From assembly GCF_018343625.1 (NCBI RefSeq), contig NZ_JAGYPG010000001.1, forward strand, positions 1,520,231-1,584,230: a stretch of 64,000 nt of DNA, given 5' to 3'. Positions 38,139 through 48,024 of this stretch are shown piece after piece. The stretch comes from Lederbergia citri. GTDB taxonomy: Bacteria; Bacillota; Bacilli; Bacillales; Bacillaceae_C. Numbering within the stretch: the stretch's first letter is position 1; each line of letters starts with the position of its first letter. The notes below the pieces were generated by a model. The model had not been told where the DNA came from and made no database searches. It was given only the letters and a program-made list of their open reading frames with translations. The position numbers and the translations under genes were made by a program.

Positions 38139-39458
38139 TTATTTATCGATCAATTTACACATTAAAAGGGCTTTTCCAATTATCTCTGTACCATTAAGTA
38201 CTTCCACATCTACCTTACCGAATTTTCTACCAGCTTCGAGAATTTTAGGCTGAACGGAAAGTACACTTTCCATTTGGGCTGGTTTGAGAAAATAGATCGT
38301 CATATTTTCGACTGCTAGTTCTCCTTTTTTCTGTTGCCTAAAAATCCTACTTGCTGCTTCTACCACGATGGACGTAAAAACTCCATAGGAAATCGTCCCA
38401 AGCTGGTTGGTCATTTGCGGTGTGACTTCAAACAAAAATGATGTATCCCCTGTATTTTCCCAAGACGAAAGTTGTTTTGAAACAGTATCATCAATCGTCT
38501 CCCCTACATGTGGCTGACGTTGAATCATTTGTAGGGCTTTTAAAACATCCTGCCTACTAATGATTCCTTCAAACCGTTGCTGTTCATTTATTACAGGCAA
38601 TACTTCAATTCCTTCCCAAATCATCATATGAGCAACTGAAGCAACGCTTGTCTTTAATCCAACGGTTAAAGGATTTTTAGTCATCACTTTTTCTAACGAC
38701 AACGACTCATCCTGACCTATAACATCTTTTCCTGTAACCATTCCAAGTACTTTCTGATTGGAATCAATGACTGGAAAACGGCTATGATTCGTTTCTTTCT
38801 TTTTGTTATACCAATCTCTAACTGTTTCTTTAACGTTCATACATGCAGCTTCAGAAGGAGGAGTTAAAATATCTTCAACTAAAATGATTTCTTTTTTGAT
38901 TAATTGATCATAGATAGCTCTGTTAATCATCGTTGCTACTGTAAACGTATCATAGCTCGTCGATAAAATAGGGAGTTCTAACTCATCAGCTAATCTTTTA
39001 ACAACATCGCTCGTATCAAAGCCTCCTGTAATTAGAACAGCGGCTCCCGCTCGTAATGCGTGTTCATGTACTTCTGTTCGATTCCCTACTATTAACAAAT
39101 TACCGGCACCAGTATATCTCATTATCGCATCGATTTTCATTGCGCCAATGACAAATTTCGTAAGTGTCTTGTGAAGACCAGCTTTTCCTCCAAGCACTTG
39201 TCCATCGATGATATTTACAATTTCAGCGAATGTCAGTTTTTCAATATTATCTTTTTTCTTCCGCTCTATTCGGATTGTACCAACTCGTTCGATTGTACTG
39301 ACATATCCTTTATTTTCAGCGTCTTTAATTGCTCTATATGCTGTTCCTTCACTTACTTTTAACGCTTTGGCAATTTGCCGTACTGATATTTTTTCTCCTA
39401 CTGGGAGACTATCAATATGGCGAATGATTTGTTCATGCTTTGTCGACAAACTTTTCAC
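38139..39458 (-). CDS. ytoI: YtoI: HTH, DRTGG, CBS-pair and hot-dog domain protein
   Basis: The 439-aa protein has a winged helix (about 1-60; ISVRQIAKALKVSEGTAYRAI), a DRTGG domain (about 70-185), two CBS motifs (about 195-310; RFPVIDSNQKVLGMVTGKDV and VLPVINEQQRFEGIISRQDV) and a C-terminal hot-dog domain (VTPQMTNQLGTISYG). CBS pairs usually bind adenine nucleotides, so it is likely a ligand-sensing protein; the target is unknown. GTG start with AGGAG upstream. Same length as B. subtilis YtoI. Confidence 0.93.
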   Translation of the reverse strand: MKSLSTKHEQIIRHIDSLPVGEKISVRQIAKALKVSEGTAYRAIKDAENKGYVSTIERVGTIRIERKKKDNIEKLTFAEIVNIIDGQVLGGKAGLHKTLTKFVIGAMKIDAIMRYTGAGNLLIVGNRTEVHEHALRAGAAVLITGGFDTSDVVKRLADELELPILSTSYDTFTVATMINRAIYDQLIKKEIILVEDILTPPSEAACMNVKETVRDWYNKKKETNHSRFPVIDSNQKVLGMVTGKDVIGQDESLSLEKVMTKNPLTVGLKTSVASVAHMMIWEGIEVLPVINEQQRFEGIISRQDVLKALQMIQRQPHVGETIDDTVSKQLSSWENTGDTSFLFEVTPQMTNQLGTISYGVFTSIVVEAASRIFRQQKKGELAVENMTIYFLKPAQMESVLSVQPKILEAGRKFGKVDVEVLNGTEIIGKALLMCKLIDK

Positions 39459-39526
39459 CCTTTTCTCCTACCATTCAATTACCATTATTATATCGAGAAA
39501 AGGCACTATCAGCAATTTGCGGGAAC

Positions 39527-39766
39527 TTATCGTGCTCGTAAACGCTTAACTTCAGAAGGTGAGACTTGTTTTTTTCCTACTGAATCTTTTCTTTTTGGTA
39601 AAAACAGAAGTGCCGATAAATTGCCTGCGATAACAATAAAAGCAAAAATGAGCCACGAAATGGCAAACATCCCTTCTAATCCTGATGCACTTATTGTTAG
39701 ACGAGGTACAGCAAAATATAATAATGCTGCGCATAGAAGTAAACAAAGCAAATAGCGATTTTTCAT
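39527..39766 (-). CDS. Small membrane protein, 79 aa, unknown function
   Basis: Two membrane segments (about 4-20 and 30-57) and a basic tail (LPKRKDSVGKKQ). AAGGAGG lies 7 nt upstream of the ATG at 39766; the longer frame to 39805 passes through this site and is not used. The ribosome-binding site lies in one arm of a perfect 12-bp hairpin (next entry). The gene follows ytkL on the same strand. Not recognised. Confidence 0.7.
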   Translation of the reverse strand: MKNRYLLCLLLCAALLYFAVPRLTISASGLEGMFAISWLIFAFIVIAGNLSALLFLPKRKDSVGKKQVSPSEVKRLRAR

Positions 39767-39774
39767 GGTAAAGC

Positions 39775-39809
39775 CTCCTTGCATACTTTTTGTTATTGTA
39801 TGCAAGGAG
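39775..39809 (-). promoter_or_regulatory. Hairpin covering the ribosome-binding site of the small membrane-protein gene
   Basis: CTCCTTGCATAC (39775-39786) and GTATGCAAGGAG (39798-39809) are perfectly complementary with an 11-nt loop. On the mRNA the AAGGAG of the downstream gene is in the 3' arm. There is no U run, so it is not a terminator for ytkL. It should limit translation unless the stem is opened. Confidence 0.6.
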
Positions 39810-39835
39810 ACAGTAGTAAAAAACCAATATCGATA

Positions 39836-40519
39836 TTAAAGTTCTATAGTCTCTCCTACTTCCATGATTTTTCCTTTTGAAGGATCTTCCAGCAAATCAA
39901 TAAATCTTTGTGGGTTCTGTCTAATAGAAGGAAATGTATTGTAATGAACCGGTATAACTAATTTTGCACCAGTAAGCTTCGCTGCTTCAGCTGCATCCTC
40001 GGGACCCATCGTAAAATTATCACCAATAGGCAAGAAAGCGAGATCAATGGGATGCCGTTCTCCAATTAATTTCATATCAGAAAATAGAGCGGTATCCCCT
40101 GCATGGTAAATTGTTTTTCCTTCAACTGTGAGAAGAACCCCTGTCGGCATTCCCATATAAATAATTTGCTTATCCTCTGTTACAACTGCTGAACTATGAA
40201 AAGCCTGTGTATATTTTACTTTTCCAAAATAAAATTCATAGGCCCCTCCAATATTCATCCCATGTGTATTTAACCCTTTCCAACCCAAATAGACCGCAAG
40301 CTCGTTCGGAGCAATGACAAGAGAATCGGAGCGCTTTGCAATTGCTTCGGTATCCCCCACATGATCCCCATGACCGTGAGTTAAAATAATGACATCCGCT
40401 TCCTCTTTCTCCGCATGTAAATCGGTAAGTGCGTTACCAGTTATAAAGGGATCAAACAAAATTGTTTTTCTTTCTGTTTGAATTTTTACAACTGAATGAC
40501 CATGATAAGAAACTTTCAT
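39836..40519 (-). CDS. ytkL: UPF0173 metal-dependent hydrolase YtkL
   Basis: A metallo-beta-lactamase-fold protein of 227 aa, the same length as B. subtilis YtkL. It has the metal motif [10 protein letters not shown], a second His in GMPTGVLL...YHAGDTAL and IPVHYNTFP. Substrate unknown. Start ATG 40519 has AGGAG 9 nt upstream; six codons of upstream frame are not supported. Confidence 0.93.
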   Translation of the reverse strand: MKVSYHGHSVVKIQTERKTILFDPFITGNALTDLHAEKEEADVIILTHGHGDHVGDTEAIAKRSDSLVIAPNELAVYLGWKGLNTHGMNIGGAYEFYFGKVKYTQAFHSSAVVTEDKQIIYMGMPTGVLLTVEGKTIYHAGDTALFSDMKLIGERHPIDLAFLPIGDNFTMGPEDAAEAAKLTGAKLVIPVHYNTFPSIRQNPQRFIDLLEDPSKGKIMEVGETIEL

Positions 40520-40635
40520 AGTAAAACACTCCTTCACAGATTCTTCTTAGTATGTCTTCGAGTCTTTATTGTCATTTCCCTTCAATTCCTTTTCTTAATC
40601 TAAAAAAACTGATACTCTTTTATCATAAGGAGAAA

Positions 40636-40769
40636 AGCGAAAGTGCTTGATCATCGACGTACTGGCCCACAGGATGTGGCAGTTTTTAGTCGACGTTCCT
40701 TCCTCGGCCTTTGACTTACGCAAAAGAAAGGTACGAGAAGTTAGCTAGTCGATAGGCGCTGGAACTGGA
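40636..40769. repeat. Dispersed intergenic element, copy f (reverse orientation)
   Basis: On the minus strand it begins CCAGTTCCAGCGCCTATCGAC and ends GATCAAGCACTTTCGCTTTT, matching the ends of the element family. It contains CCACATCCTGTGG, a short palindrome, and lies between divergent ytkL and the M24 peptidase gene. Confidence 0.6.
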
Positions 40770-40801
40770 TAATTTTCTTACTGATAAGGAGCTGAATTCT
40801 T

Positions 40802-41893
40802 TTGAATGAAAGGCTGACAAATCTGACAAATTGGCTTAAGAATGAACAAATCGATGCTGCGTTTATAACTTCACCCGATAATGTTTTTTACTTATCCGGT
40901 TTTTCAAGTGACCCTCATGAGCGTTTGCTTGGGCTTGCCGTATTTCCAGAGCAGGAACCTTTTTTAATCTGTCCAAAAATGGAAGTGAATGATGCTAAAA
41001 ATTCAGGGTGGAGCTTTGAAGTCATAGGATATGACGACACAGAAAGACCATGGGATTTTGTTGAGGAAAGGGTAAAAGCACGAGTACATAATGTGCAAAG
41101 ATGGGCAATAGAAAAAGAACATTTAAATGTGGAAAGATATGAAGAACTATTATCTCGTTTTAAAGGAGCAACCTTTCACAACGCTGAAGCCATCCTTCAT
41201 CAATTACGAATGATAAAAGATGACAATGAAATTTCACTACTTCGAAAAGCATGTGAGCTTGCCGACTTTGCTGTCCAAGTCGGAGTGAATGAGATTAAGG
41301 AAGGTAAGACTGAACTCGATATTATAGCAGCTATCGAATATGAAGTGAAGAAAAAAGGTGTTTCCGGTATGTCTTTCGACACGATGGTGCTTACAGGAGC
41401 TAACGCAGCTTCTCCTCACGGAACGCCCGGCAACACGAAAATTCAAAAAGGTGATTTCGTATTATTCGATTTAGGAGTTATTTATAAAGGTTATTGTTCT
41501 GATATAACGAGAACGGTTGCTTATGGTGAGATTAATGCAGAGCAAGAAAAAATTTATCGTACTGTATTGCAAGCCGAAGAGGCTGCAGTGAATGCCACAA
41601 GGCCAGGAGTACTTGCGAAAGACCTTGATTCTATTGCACGGGAAATAATCGATCAAGGTGGATATGGAGATTATTTTCCACATCGACTTGGTCACGGACT
41701 TGGAATCAGTGTCCATGAATATCCTTCCATGACTGCAACGAATGAGCTAGAACTAAAGTCGGGAATGGTTTTCACTATTGAACCAGGAATTTATGTGCCA
41801 GGAGTGGCTGGTGTAAGAATCGAAGACGATGTGTTAGTAACTGAAAATGGTGTAGAAGTGTTGACAAAGTTTCCAAAAACGCTTGTCATATAA
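40802..41893 (+). CDS. M24-family Xaa-Pro peptidase
   Basis: A 363-aa metallopeptidase of the Xaa-Pro dipeptidase/aminopeptidase type. The N-terminal creatinase domain (about 1-125) is followed by the pita-bread catalytic domain with metal ligands in FDLGVIYKGYCSDITRT (Asp), HRLGHGLGISVHEYP (His), TIEPGIYVPG (Glu) and RIEDDVLVT (Glu). It probably cleaves dipeptides with proline in second position. Start TTG 40802 has AAGGAG 9 nt upstream. Similar in length to B. subtilis YkvY. Confidence 0.93.
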   Translation: MNERLTNLTNWLKNEQIDAAFITSPDNVFYLSGFSSDPHERLLGLAVFPEQEPFLICPKMEVNDAKNSGWSFEVIGYDDTERPWDFVEERVKARVHNVQRWAIEKEHLNVERYEELLSRFKGATFHNAEAILHQLRMIKDDNEISLLRKACELADFAVQVGVNEIKEGKTELDIIAAIEYEVKKKGVSGMSFDTMVLTGANAASPHGTPGNTKIQKGDFVLFDLGVIYKGYCSDITRTVAYGEINAEQEKIYRTVLQAEEAAVNATRPGVLAKDLDSIAREIIDQGGYGDYFPHRLGHGLGISVHEYPSMTATNELELKSGMVFTIEPGIYVPGVAGVRIEDDVLVTENGVEVLTKFPKTLVI

Positions 41894-41904
41894 TTATTTT
41901 TAGA

Positions 41905-41935
41905 AGACCAAGTCCATTAGATTTGGTCTTTTACT
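41905..41935 (+). terminator. Terminator after the M24 peptidase gene
   Basis: AGACCAA (41905-41911) with TTGGTCT (41923-41929), then TTTTAC. Confidence 0.65.
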
Positions 41936-41939
41936 TTAG

Positions 41940-42443
41940 CTAAATTAACATTTCATAATAAGGTTCTTCCTGTTGAGTATCTTCGAACCACTTCATTCCT
42001 TTATATTCAAAGCCAATTTTCTCTAATATTTTTAAAGATTTCGCATTACCTTGGTCTGCTGAAGCATAAATACTTCTTACTTTGGCATTTTTCTTTGCAA
42101 TTTTCACACAAGCATCAGCAGCTTCAGTTGCATAACCTTTACCCCAAGAGTCCTTGGAAAAGTGGTAGAGAAGTTCAATGTTTTCTAAAGAACCTCTTAT
42201 ATTAAAACCAGCAGCACCAATTACTTTTTCCGTTTCTTTTTCAACAACAGCATAGACAGAAAGACCTTTTTCCTTATGACAGCGAATATAGGCATCTATT
42301 ACTTTCCCTAGCTTTTCATAAGGAATCGATCCTCCACAATACGCCATAACCTCGGCATTCCCCCAAAAATCCTTAGCAGCATTCAAATCATCTGCTTCAA
42401 AAACTTTTACTATTAATCTATTAGTTTTATATAGAACTTCCAT
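41940..42443 (-). CDS. GNAT-family N-acetyltransferase
   Basis: A 167-aa acetyltransferase of the RimJ/RimL-like branch: N-terminal TNRLIVKVFEADDL, acetyl-CoA-binding segment KDSWGKGYATEAADA and NAKSLKILEKIGFEYKG. Acceptor unknown. GAGGTGATCC precedes the ATG. Confidence 0.9.
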   Translation of the reverse strand: MEVLYKTNRLIVKVFEADDLNAAKDFWGNAEVMAYCGGSIPYEKLGKVIDAYIRCHKEKGLSVYAVVEKETEKVIGAAGFNIRGSLENIELLYHFSKDSWGKGYATEAADACVKIAKKNAKVRSIYASADQGNAKSLKILEKIGFEYKGMKWFEDTQQEEPYYEMLI

Positions 42444-42506
42444 TGGATCACCTCAGAGTTAATTGAAGAGAGGCTTGGATATCCAAGCCCCTTTCTATTT
42501 CCATAT

Positions 42507-43622
42507 TTATTCTAATAACTCTCTCGTATCCTGATAAGGATATTGGAACGCTTCTGCCACTGCTTTATACGTAATATGACCCTTGAGGGTATTGACACCT
42601 TGAAGCAATGTCTCATTTTCAAGACATGCTTGTTTATACCCTTTATTTGCAATTTGCAGAGCATATGGCACGGTCACATTAGTTAACGCTATTGTAGAAG
42701 TACGTGGAACTGCTCCCGGCATATTAGCTACCGCATAGTGAACAACTCCGAATTTCTCATATGTTGGATTATCGTGAGTCGTAATACGATCGCTCGTTTC
42801 AAAAATTCCTCCTTGATCAATAGCGATATCAACGACCACAGAGCCTTGCTTCATCGTCTTGATCATATCAGCCGTGACGAGCTTCGGCGCTTTCGCGCCA
42901 GGAATTAATACCGCACCGATGACAAGGTCGGAATCTTTAACAGCTTGTGCTATATTGAATGGGTTTGATATTAGTGTCGTAACATCGTGCCCGAATAAAT
43001 CATCAAGCTGACGTAAACGATCTGGGACTAAATCGATAATCGTTACATCTGCACCCATACCAACTGCGATTTTTGCAGCATTCGTACCTGCAACACCGCC
43101 TCCGATTATTGTCACTTTTCCTCTAGGTACTCCGGGTACTCCAGAAAGAAGAATCCCTTGCCCTCCATTTTTTTTCTGAAGGAATTGTGCACCTATTTGG
43201 ACAGACATTCGGCCAGCAACCTCACTCATTGGTGTTAAAAGCGGCAAGGTTTTATTCGGAAGCTGAACTGTTTCATATGCAATTCCAGTTACTTTATTTT
43301 CGATCATGGCATCCACAAGTTGTTGCTCATTTGCCAAATGTAAATATGTGAATAGAATTAATTCTTCACGCAAAAATCGAAATTCTTCTTCAAGCGGTTC
43401 CTTTACCTTCATAACCATTTCTTGAGCCCAGGCTTCTTCAGCGGTGTTAACAATTTTAGCTCCTGATTGTATGTAATCTTCGTCCGTGAATCCCGAACCG
43501 AGACCGGCACCTGTTTCAATATAAACTTCGTGCCCAGCCGTAGTTAGTGTTACAACTCCCGCAGGGGTCATCGCGACTCGATTTTCATTATTAATTATCT
43601 CTTTTGGAATTCCAATTCGCAT
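42507..43622 (-). CDS. ald: Alanine dehydrogenase
   Basis: NAD-dependent conversion of alanine to pyruvate and ammonia, needed for growth on alanine and for sporulation in B. subtilis. The 371-aa protein has [19 protein letters not shown] with the substrate lysine, and the Rossmann motif [17 protein letters not shown]. Start ATG 43622 has GGAGG 8 nt upstream; eleven upstream codons cover the ribosome-binding site. Confidence 0.97.
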   Translation of the reverse strand: MRIGIPKEIINNENRVAMTPAGVVTLTTAGHEVYIETGAGLGSGFTDEDYIQSGAKIVNTAEEAWAQEMVMKVKEPLEEEFRFLREELILFTYLHLANEQQLVDAMIENKVTGIAYETVQLPNKTLPLLTPMSEVAGRMSVQIGAQFLQKKNGGQGILLSGVPGVPRGKVTIIGGGVAGTNAAKIAVGMGADVTIIDLVPDRLRQLDDLFGHDVTTLISNPFNIAQAVKDSDLVIGAVLIPGAKAPKLVTADMIKTMKQGSVVVDIAIDQGGIFETSDRITTHDNPTYEKFGVVHYAVANMPGAVPRTSTIALTNVTVPYALQIANKGYKQACLENETLLQGVNTLKGHITYKAVAEAFQYPYQDTRELLE

Positions 43623-43734
43623 TACCATGTCCTCCTGTTCGATGATTCTACACATTCCATCATAACATTATGGCAGAACCATGACAGCACTTTTTTCTTT
43701 TTTAGTGTAAAAATTCAAAAGATTTTATGCTAAA

Positions 43735-43764
43735 GGAAAGGCTTTTCATCTAGAAAAGCCTTCC
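43735..43764 (-). terminator. Terminator-like hairpin after the 49-aa ORF
   Basis: AAGGCTTTTC with GAAAAGCCTT, loop ATCTA, followed by a short T-rich stretch on the minus strand. Confidence 0.6.
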
Positions 43765-43767
43765 TAA

Positions 43768-43917
43768 TTATTCATTAATTCTTTCTTCCAGTATTTCATC
43801 ATTTATATCGTTTTGATCAATGGCCCCACTTCTATAAACATCTCGTATTTGTTCTATCGTTTCTTCATTATTTTCCTCATTATATTGATATTGTTGTTGA
43901 ACGTCCTTCTTCTTCAT
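43768..43917 (-). CDS. Small acidic protein of 49 aa, unknown function
   Basis: ATG at 43917 follows AAAGGAGATG, an excellent ribosome-binding site. The peptide begins MKKKDVQQQYQYNEENNEE and contains ETIEQIRDVYRSGAIDQND; it is highly charged and has no membrane segment or cysteine. The RDVYRSGAIDQ stretch vaguely resembles small DUF4025-type Bacillus proteins, but that is uncertain. It lies between ald and the UspA gene and has its own terminator. Confidence 0.65.
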   Translation of the reverse strand: MKKKDVQQQYQYNEENNEETIEQIRDVYRSGAIDQNDINDEILEERINE

Positions 43918-44021
43918 AAGACATCTCCTTTTCTGTTTTACCTATTATTCGATATTTAAAAACAGAAAATCCTTCCTAATTATGTTAAAATATTGGAAAG
44001 AGTATTAGGAGGCTGGAAAAA

Positions 44022-44474
44022 ATGACACTTATGTATCATAACATTTTAGTCGCAGTCGACGGTTCTAAGTCTGCAGAATGTGCCTTCAAAAAAGCCGTCC
44101 AAATTGCCAAACGCAATAACGCCAAGCTAACTCTTATTCATGTCATTGACACGAGATCCTTTGCAACCATTGACGCCTACAATGGAACGATGTCGGAAAG
44201 AGCCAAAACGTATGCAAAAGAATTACTGGAACAATACACACAAGAAGCTGAAGCACAGCAATTTACTAATTTTGAAGGATTAGTCGAATATGGCTCTCCA
44301 AAAACGGTAATTCCAAAACAAATCGCCAAAAAAATAAAAGCTGATTTAATCATATGCGGAGCAACAGGTCTTAACGCTGTTGAACGACTTTTGATAGGAA
44401 GCGTATCCGAACATATTATGCGTTCAGCAGAATGCGATGTTTTAATTGTCAGAACAGAAGAAGAAAAACTATAA
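44022..44474 (+). CDS. Universal stress protein, UspA family
   Basis: A 150-aa single Usp domain with NILVAVDGS at the N-terminus and the ATP-binding signature G-x2-G-x9-G-S (GATGLNAVERLLIGSVSEHI). ATP-binding Usp proteins act in stress survival. AGGAGGCTGGAAAA precedes the ATG. Followed by a terminator and facing argH. Confidence 0.93.
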   Translation: MTLMYHNILVAVDGSKSAECAFKKAVQIAKRNNAKLTLIHVIDTRSFATIDAYNGTMSERAKTYAKELLEQYTQEAEAQQFTNFEGLVEYGSPKTVIPKQIAKKIKADLIICGATGLNAVERLLIGSVSEHIMRSAECDVLIVRTEEEKL

Positions 44475-44479
44475 AAATA

Positions 44480-44520
44480 AAGAGCATTATTCCTGTTTTA
44501 CCAGGGATATGCTCTTTTTT
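44480..44520 (+). terminator. Terminator after the UspA gene
   Basis: AGAGCAT (44481-44487) with ATGCTCT (44509-44515), with inner pairing of ATTCCTG and CAGGGAT, then six T. The stretch 44521-44701 holds no gene. Confidence 0.85.
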
Positions 44521-44701
44521 AATGGTTTTCGTTATGAATTTTCAAATGTCCTCATTTTTCCTAACAATCTTTTTGAGTTTGTGGCCAAGTGTCACCACTT
44601 TACTAGCAATTCTGATGAGTTTACTAGCCGCATTCACGATTTTACTACCACGAATTAACTGGCAAACACTTAACAATACCAGCAAAGTCCCATGCATCTG
44701 T

Positions 44702-46072
44702 CTATATCAATTGTTTCGCTTTTTCCAATTGAATCTTCACTTGGTCAAAACCTGTTCCGCCGTATGAATTTCTTCGTTTAACCGCTTCTCTTGGAGATAG
44801 AATGACGAACACGTCTTCTTCAATTTTTGAACAGGCTTCTTGAAGTTGATCTAGTGGTAAGTCAAGTAAGTAGCAATTTTGCTGTATGCAAGTTAATACG
44901 AGCTTCCCAACTATTTCATGCGCTTCACGGAATGGGATTCCTTTTGCAGCCAAATAATCGGCAAGTTCCGTCGCATTAGAAAAATCTTGGTTTACTGCAG
45001 ATTCCATTTCTTTATTTTTCACGGTCATTGTTTTAATCATACCAGTGAAAATTTTTAAAGATCCAATCATCGTATGAACCGTATCAAACATGCCCTCTTT
45101 ATCTTCTTGCATGTCTTTATTATAAGTAAGCGGCAGTCCTTTCAGCACTGTCAGCATACCAACGAGATTCCCTATGACGCGACCACTCTTCCCTCTAATT
45201 AACTCAGCCATATCCGGATTTTTCTTTTGAGGCATAATACTGCTTCCGGTTGCATATGCATCATCCAATTCAATAAAGCTGAATTCTTTGCTTGTCCAAA
45301 GAATAATTTCTTCTGCAAGTCTGGAAAGATGTGTAATCGTCAAAGCAGAATTGCTAAGAAACTCGACAACAAAATCACGATCACTTACAGCATCCATACT
45401 ATTTTCATATACACTAGAAAAACCTAATTGCTCTGCAGTATAAAAACGATCGATGGGGAAAGTTGTTCCTGCCAGGGCGCTTGCTCCGAGAGGAGAAATA
45501 TCAATTCGTTTCATGCTATCTTCAAAGCGTCCATAGTCGCGCTCCAACATCCAAAAATACGCGAGCATATGATGAGCAAATGAAACCGGCTGTGCACGTT
45601 GCAAATGGGTATAGCCCGGAAACACCGTTTCGACGTTTTTCTCTGCCTGATTAAGAAGAGCTGATTGCAATTCTTTAATGTGTTCCATAATGACTAAAAC
45701 TTGCTTTTTTAAATACAAATGCATATCAGTTGCAACTTGGTCATTTCTACTTCTTCCTGTATGAAGCTTCCCTCCAACAGGACCGATTTCATTAATTAGC
45801 ATTTTTTCGAGGTTTAAATGAATATCTTCCTCTGAAATCGAGTATTGCAATTCTCCGGCTTCGGCTTTTTGCTTCAGCTTATGTAAGCCTGCTGCGATTT
45901 GCTCACTCTCATCAAGTGGAATAATATTTGATTTCCCGAGCATTTTAACATGGGCAATGCTGCCTTCAATATCTTCCAGTACTAGCTCCTGATCAAAGGA
46001 GATGGAGGCGCCGAATTCTTCAATCCATTGTTCGGATGACTTTGAAAAGCGCCCTCCCCATGCTTTTTTCAT
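44702..46072 (-). CDS. argH: Argininosuccinate lyase
   Basis: Last step of arginine synthesis, splitting argininosuccinate into arginine and fumarate. The 456-aa protein has the fumarase/lyase signature [14 protein letters not shown], the [11 protein letters not shown] block and [15 protein letters not shown]. Its ATG overlaps the argG stop by 4 bp. Confidence 0.98.
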   Translation of the reverse strand: MKKAWGGRFSKSSEQWIEEFGASISFDQELVLEDIEGSIAHVKMLGKSNIIPLDESEQIAAGLHKLKQKAEAGELQYSISEEDIHLNLEKMLINEIGPVGGKLHTGRSRNDQVATDMHLYLKKQVLVIMEHIKELQSALLNQAEKNVETVFPGYTHLQRAQPVSFAHHMLAYFWMLERDYGRFEDSMKRIDISPLGASALAGTTFPIDRFYTAEQLGFSSVYENSMDAVSDRDFVVEFLSNSALTITHLSRLAEEIILWTSKEFSFIELDDAYATGSSIMPQKKNPDMAELIRGKSGRVIGNLVGMLTVLKGLPLTYNKDMQEDKEGMFDTVHTMIGSLKIFTGMIKTMTVKNKEMESAVNQDFSNATELADYLAAKGIPFREAHEIVGKLVLTCIQQNCYLLDLPLDQLQEACSKIEEDVFVILSPREAVKRRNSYGGTGFDQVKIQLEKAKQLI

Positions 46073-47274
46073 GCTTTAACCCCATCCTTTTTGTGAATCA
46101 TGCTGTGAACTTCAGTTGGGAGACCCCATAGTTTAATAAAGCCAACTGATGCTGATTGATCGAATTCATCATCCGCTGTATAAGTTGCAAGTTTTTCATT
46201 GTATAAAGAATTCGGTGATTTTCTTCCTTCAACAATCGCATGACCTTTAAATAGCTTCACTCTAACTGTGCCATTTACGTACTGTTGTGATTCTTTTAAA
46301 AACGCGATAAGCGCTGGCTTTAAAGCTGAAAACCATAACCCATCATAAATTAGTTCTGTTAATTTTTTTGATATAACTGGTTTAAAATGAGCTAATTCTT
46401 TAACAAGAGTCAAATCCTCTAATTCTTTATGCGCAGTTAAAAGAGTCATAGCTCCCGGACACTCGTATACTTCACGAGATTTAATACCAACTAATCTGTT
46501 TTCAACATGATCGATTCTTCCAACTCCATGTTTACCGGCAAGTGCATTTAATTTTAGAATCAATTCACTTAAAGGATATTTTTTTCCATCGATAGATACG
46601 GGAACGCCTTTAACAAATTCAATTTCAATCACATCAGGAGTATTAGGCGTATCTTCCAATGCAGCCGTTAATTCATATGCATTTTCAGGAGGAGCAGCCC
46701 AAGGATCTTCTAAAATCCCACATTCATTTGCTCTACCCCATAAGTTTTGATCAACTGAGAAAGGACTATCTAAATCGATCGGAATCGGAATTCCTTTTTC
46801 TTTTGCATAAGCAATCTCTTCTTCACGTGACCAGCTCCATTCACGTACAGGTGCCAGTACTTCTAGATCTGGATTCAATGCTTTAATTGATACTTCAAAA
46901 CGAACTTGGTCATTTCCTTTTCCAGTACAACCGTGTGCCACGGCATCTGCTTTTTCTTTTTCAGCGACTTCAACTAATTTTTTTGAAATAAGTGGTCTCG
47001 ATAAGGCAGAAACGAGTGGATATTTATCTTCATACATTGTGTGGGCTTGAAGGGCGATTAATGCATATTCATTCGCGAATTCCTCTTTCGCATCAATCAC
47101 ATAACTCTTTGATGCTCCCATATCCAATGCTTTTGATTGTATAAATGCTAGGTCTTTGCCTTCACCTACATCTAGGCAGCAAGCTACAACCTCATAGCCT
47201 TGATCAATAAACCATTTTATCGCAACTGATGTGTCCAAACCTCCAGAATAGGCAAGAACAACTTTCTTTTTCAT
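46069..47274 (-). CDS. argG: Argininosuccinate synthase
   Basis: Joins citrulline and aspartate using ATP. The 401-aa protein starts [16 protein letters not shown] (the ATP-pyrophosphatase P-loop) and has [26 protein letters not shown] precedes the ATG. Operon argG-argH; a possible ARG box lies upstream. Confidence 0.98.
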   Translation of the reverse strand: MKKKVVLAYSGGLDTSVAIKWFIDQGYEVVACCLDVGEGKDLAFIQSKALDMGASKSYVIDAKEEFANEYALIALQAHTMYEDKYPLVSALSRPLISKKLVEVAEKEKADAVAHGCTGKGNDQVRFEVSIKALNPDLEVLAPVREWSWSREEEIAYAKEKGIPIPIDLDSPFSVDQNLWGRANECGILEDPWAAPPENAYELTAALEDTPNTPDVIEIEFVKGVPVSIDGKKYPLSELILKLNALAGKHGVGRIDHVENRLVGIKSREVYECPGAMTLLTAHKELEDLTLVKELAHFKPVISKKLTELIYDGLWFSALKPALIAFLKESQQYVNGTVRVKLFKGHAIVEGRKSPNSLYNEKLATYTADDEFDQSASVGFIKLWGLPTEVHSMIHKKDGVKA

Positions 47275-47369
47275 GTTAATTCCTCCTGAACGTCAAATGT
47301 ATACTTATACATAAAGTTTTATTTTTAATCATTCAATATATAGGATATTAACATAATAGATTACTATTA

Positions 47370-47383
47370 TCAATACTTATTCA
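47370..47383. promoter_or_regulatory. Candidate ARG box upstream of argG
   Basis: TGAATAAGTATTGA on the minus strand matches the half-site pattern TGAATwwwwATTCA except for one base. It lies about 95 bp before argG. The palindrome TGTATACTTATACA at 47298-47311 is closer but does not fit the ARG pattern. AhrC/ArgR binding is inferred. Confidence 0.35.
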
Positions 47384-47427
47384 AAAAAATGTATATACAT
47401 AAAGAAAGTGAACAAAGATTAGAGAGT

Positions 47428-48024
47428 TTATTGATGAATTTCAAACGTTCTCATAATCAATATGGCGTCCTTCAATTCAAATGCTGGCCAGTGAAAATAT
47501 ACATCATATCTTTCGTCTTTCCCATCTATCGTTACATAAAAATGATTAATTTGTATTATGTTTTCCGTTTTCACATGATTTAATTTTCGTATAGTTGGGT
47601 GGTGCATCCCCTTCATCTCCATAGTTTCAAATACAGAATCTAGATTCATGTTAATCTCTTTATCAGTAACTACTTTTATACCGCCCACATATTCTCCATC
47701 TCGTATAAACCATATTGTTCCATCCTCTTGCTTCTCCATCTTAACATTTGAAGGAAGGTTGATCGTAAAATTTTCAAATGGGTCATTAGCTGAACCAAAT
47801 CCAAATAGATTCTCTCCTGTTATAATGGAATATGAATAAACACTAATCACGCTGAACATAATGAATAAAGCGAGGCCACTTATGACTGGCATGAAACGGT
47901 TTCGAGCAAAACGATGTTTTCTTGGCGATGAAAAAGTATTCAATTGCTGCAGTATTCTATTTCGTTGATCGCTGTTTAGTTCAAAACGGGGAAATTTCTT
48001 ACCGTTTAATAGTTGGTTACTCAT
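47428..48024 (-). CDS. Membrane protein partnered with an ECF sigma factor (probable anti-sigma)
   Basis: A 198-aa protein with a cytoplasmic N-terminal part (about 1-45), one membrane segment (about 46-67) and an outside domain containing TINLPSNVKMEKQEDGTIWFI and GGIKVVTDKEINM. The outer domain resembles DUF4367-type anti-sigma factors. Its ATG overlaps the sigma gene stop by 8 bp. The anti-sigma role comes from this coupling and topology and is inference. Confidence 0.7.
   Translation of the reverse strand: MSNQLLNGKKFPRFELNSDQRNRILQQLNTFSSPRKHRFARNRFMPVISGLALFIMFSVISVYSYSIITGENLFGFGSANDPFENFTINLPSNVKMEKQEDGTIWFIRDGEYVGGIKVVTDKEINMNLDSVFETMEMKGMHHPTIRKLNHVKTENIIQINHFYVTIDGKDERYDVYFHWPAFELKDAILIMRTFEIHQ

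Noticed and set aside
44432..44767. 111-codon ORF overlapping the UspA gene end
   Set aside because: Runs across the UspA terminator and the end of argH; no ribosome-binding site.
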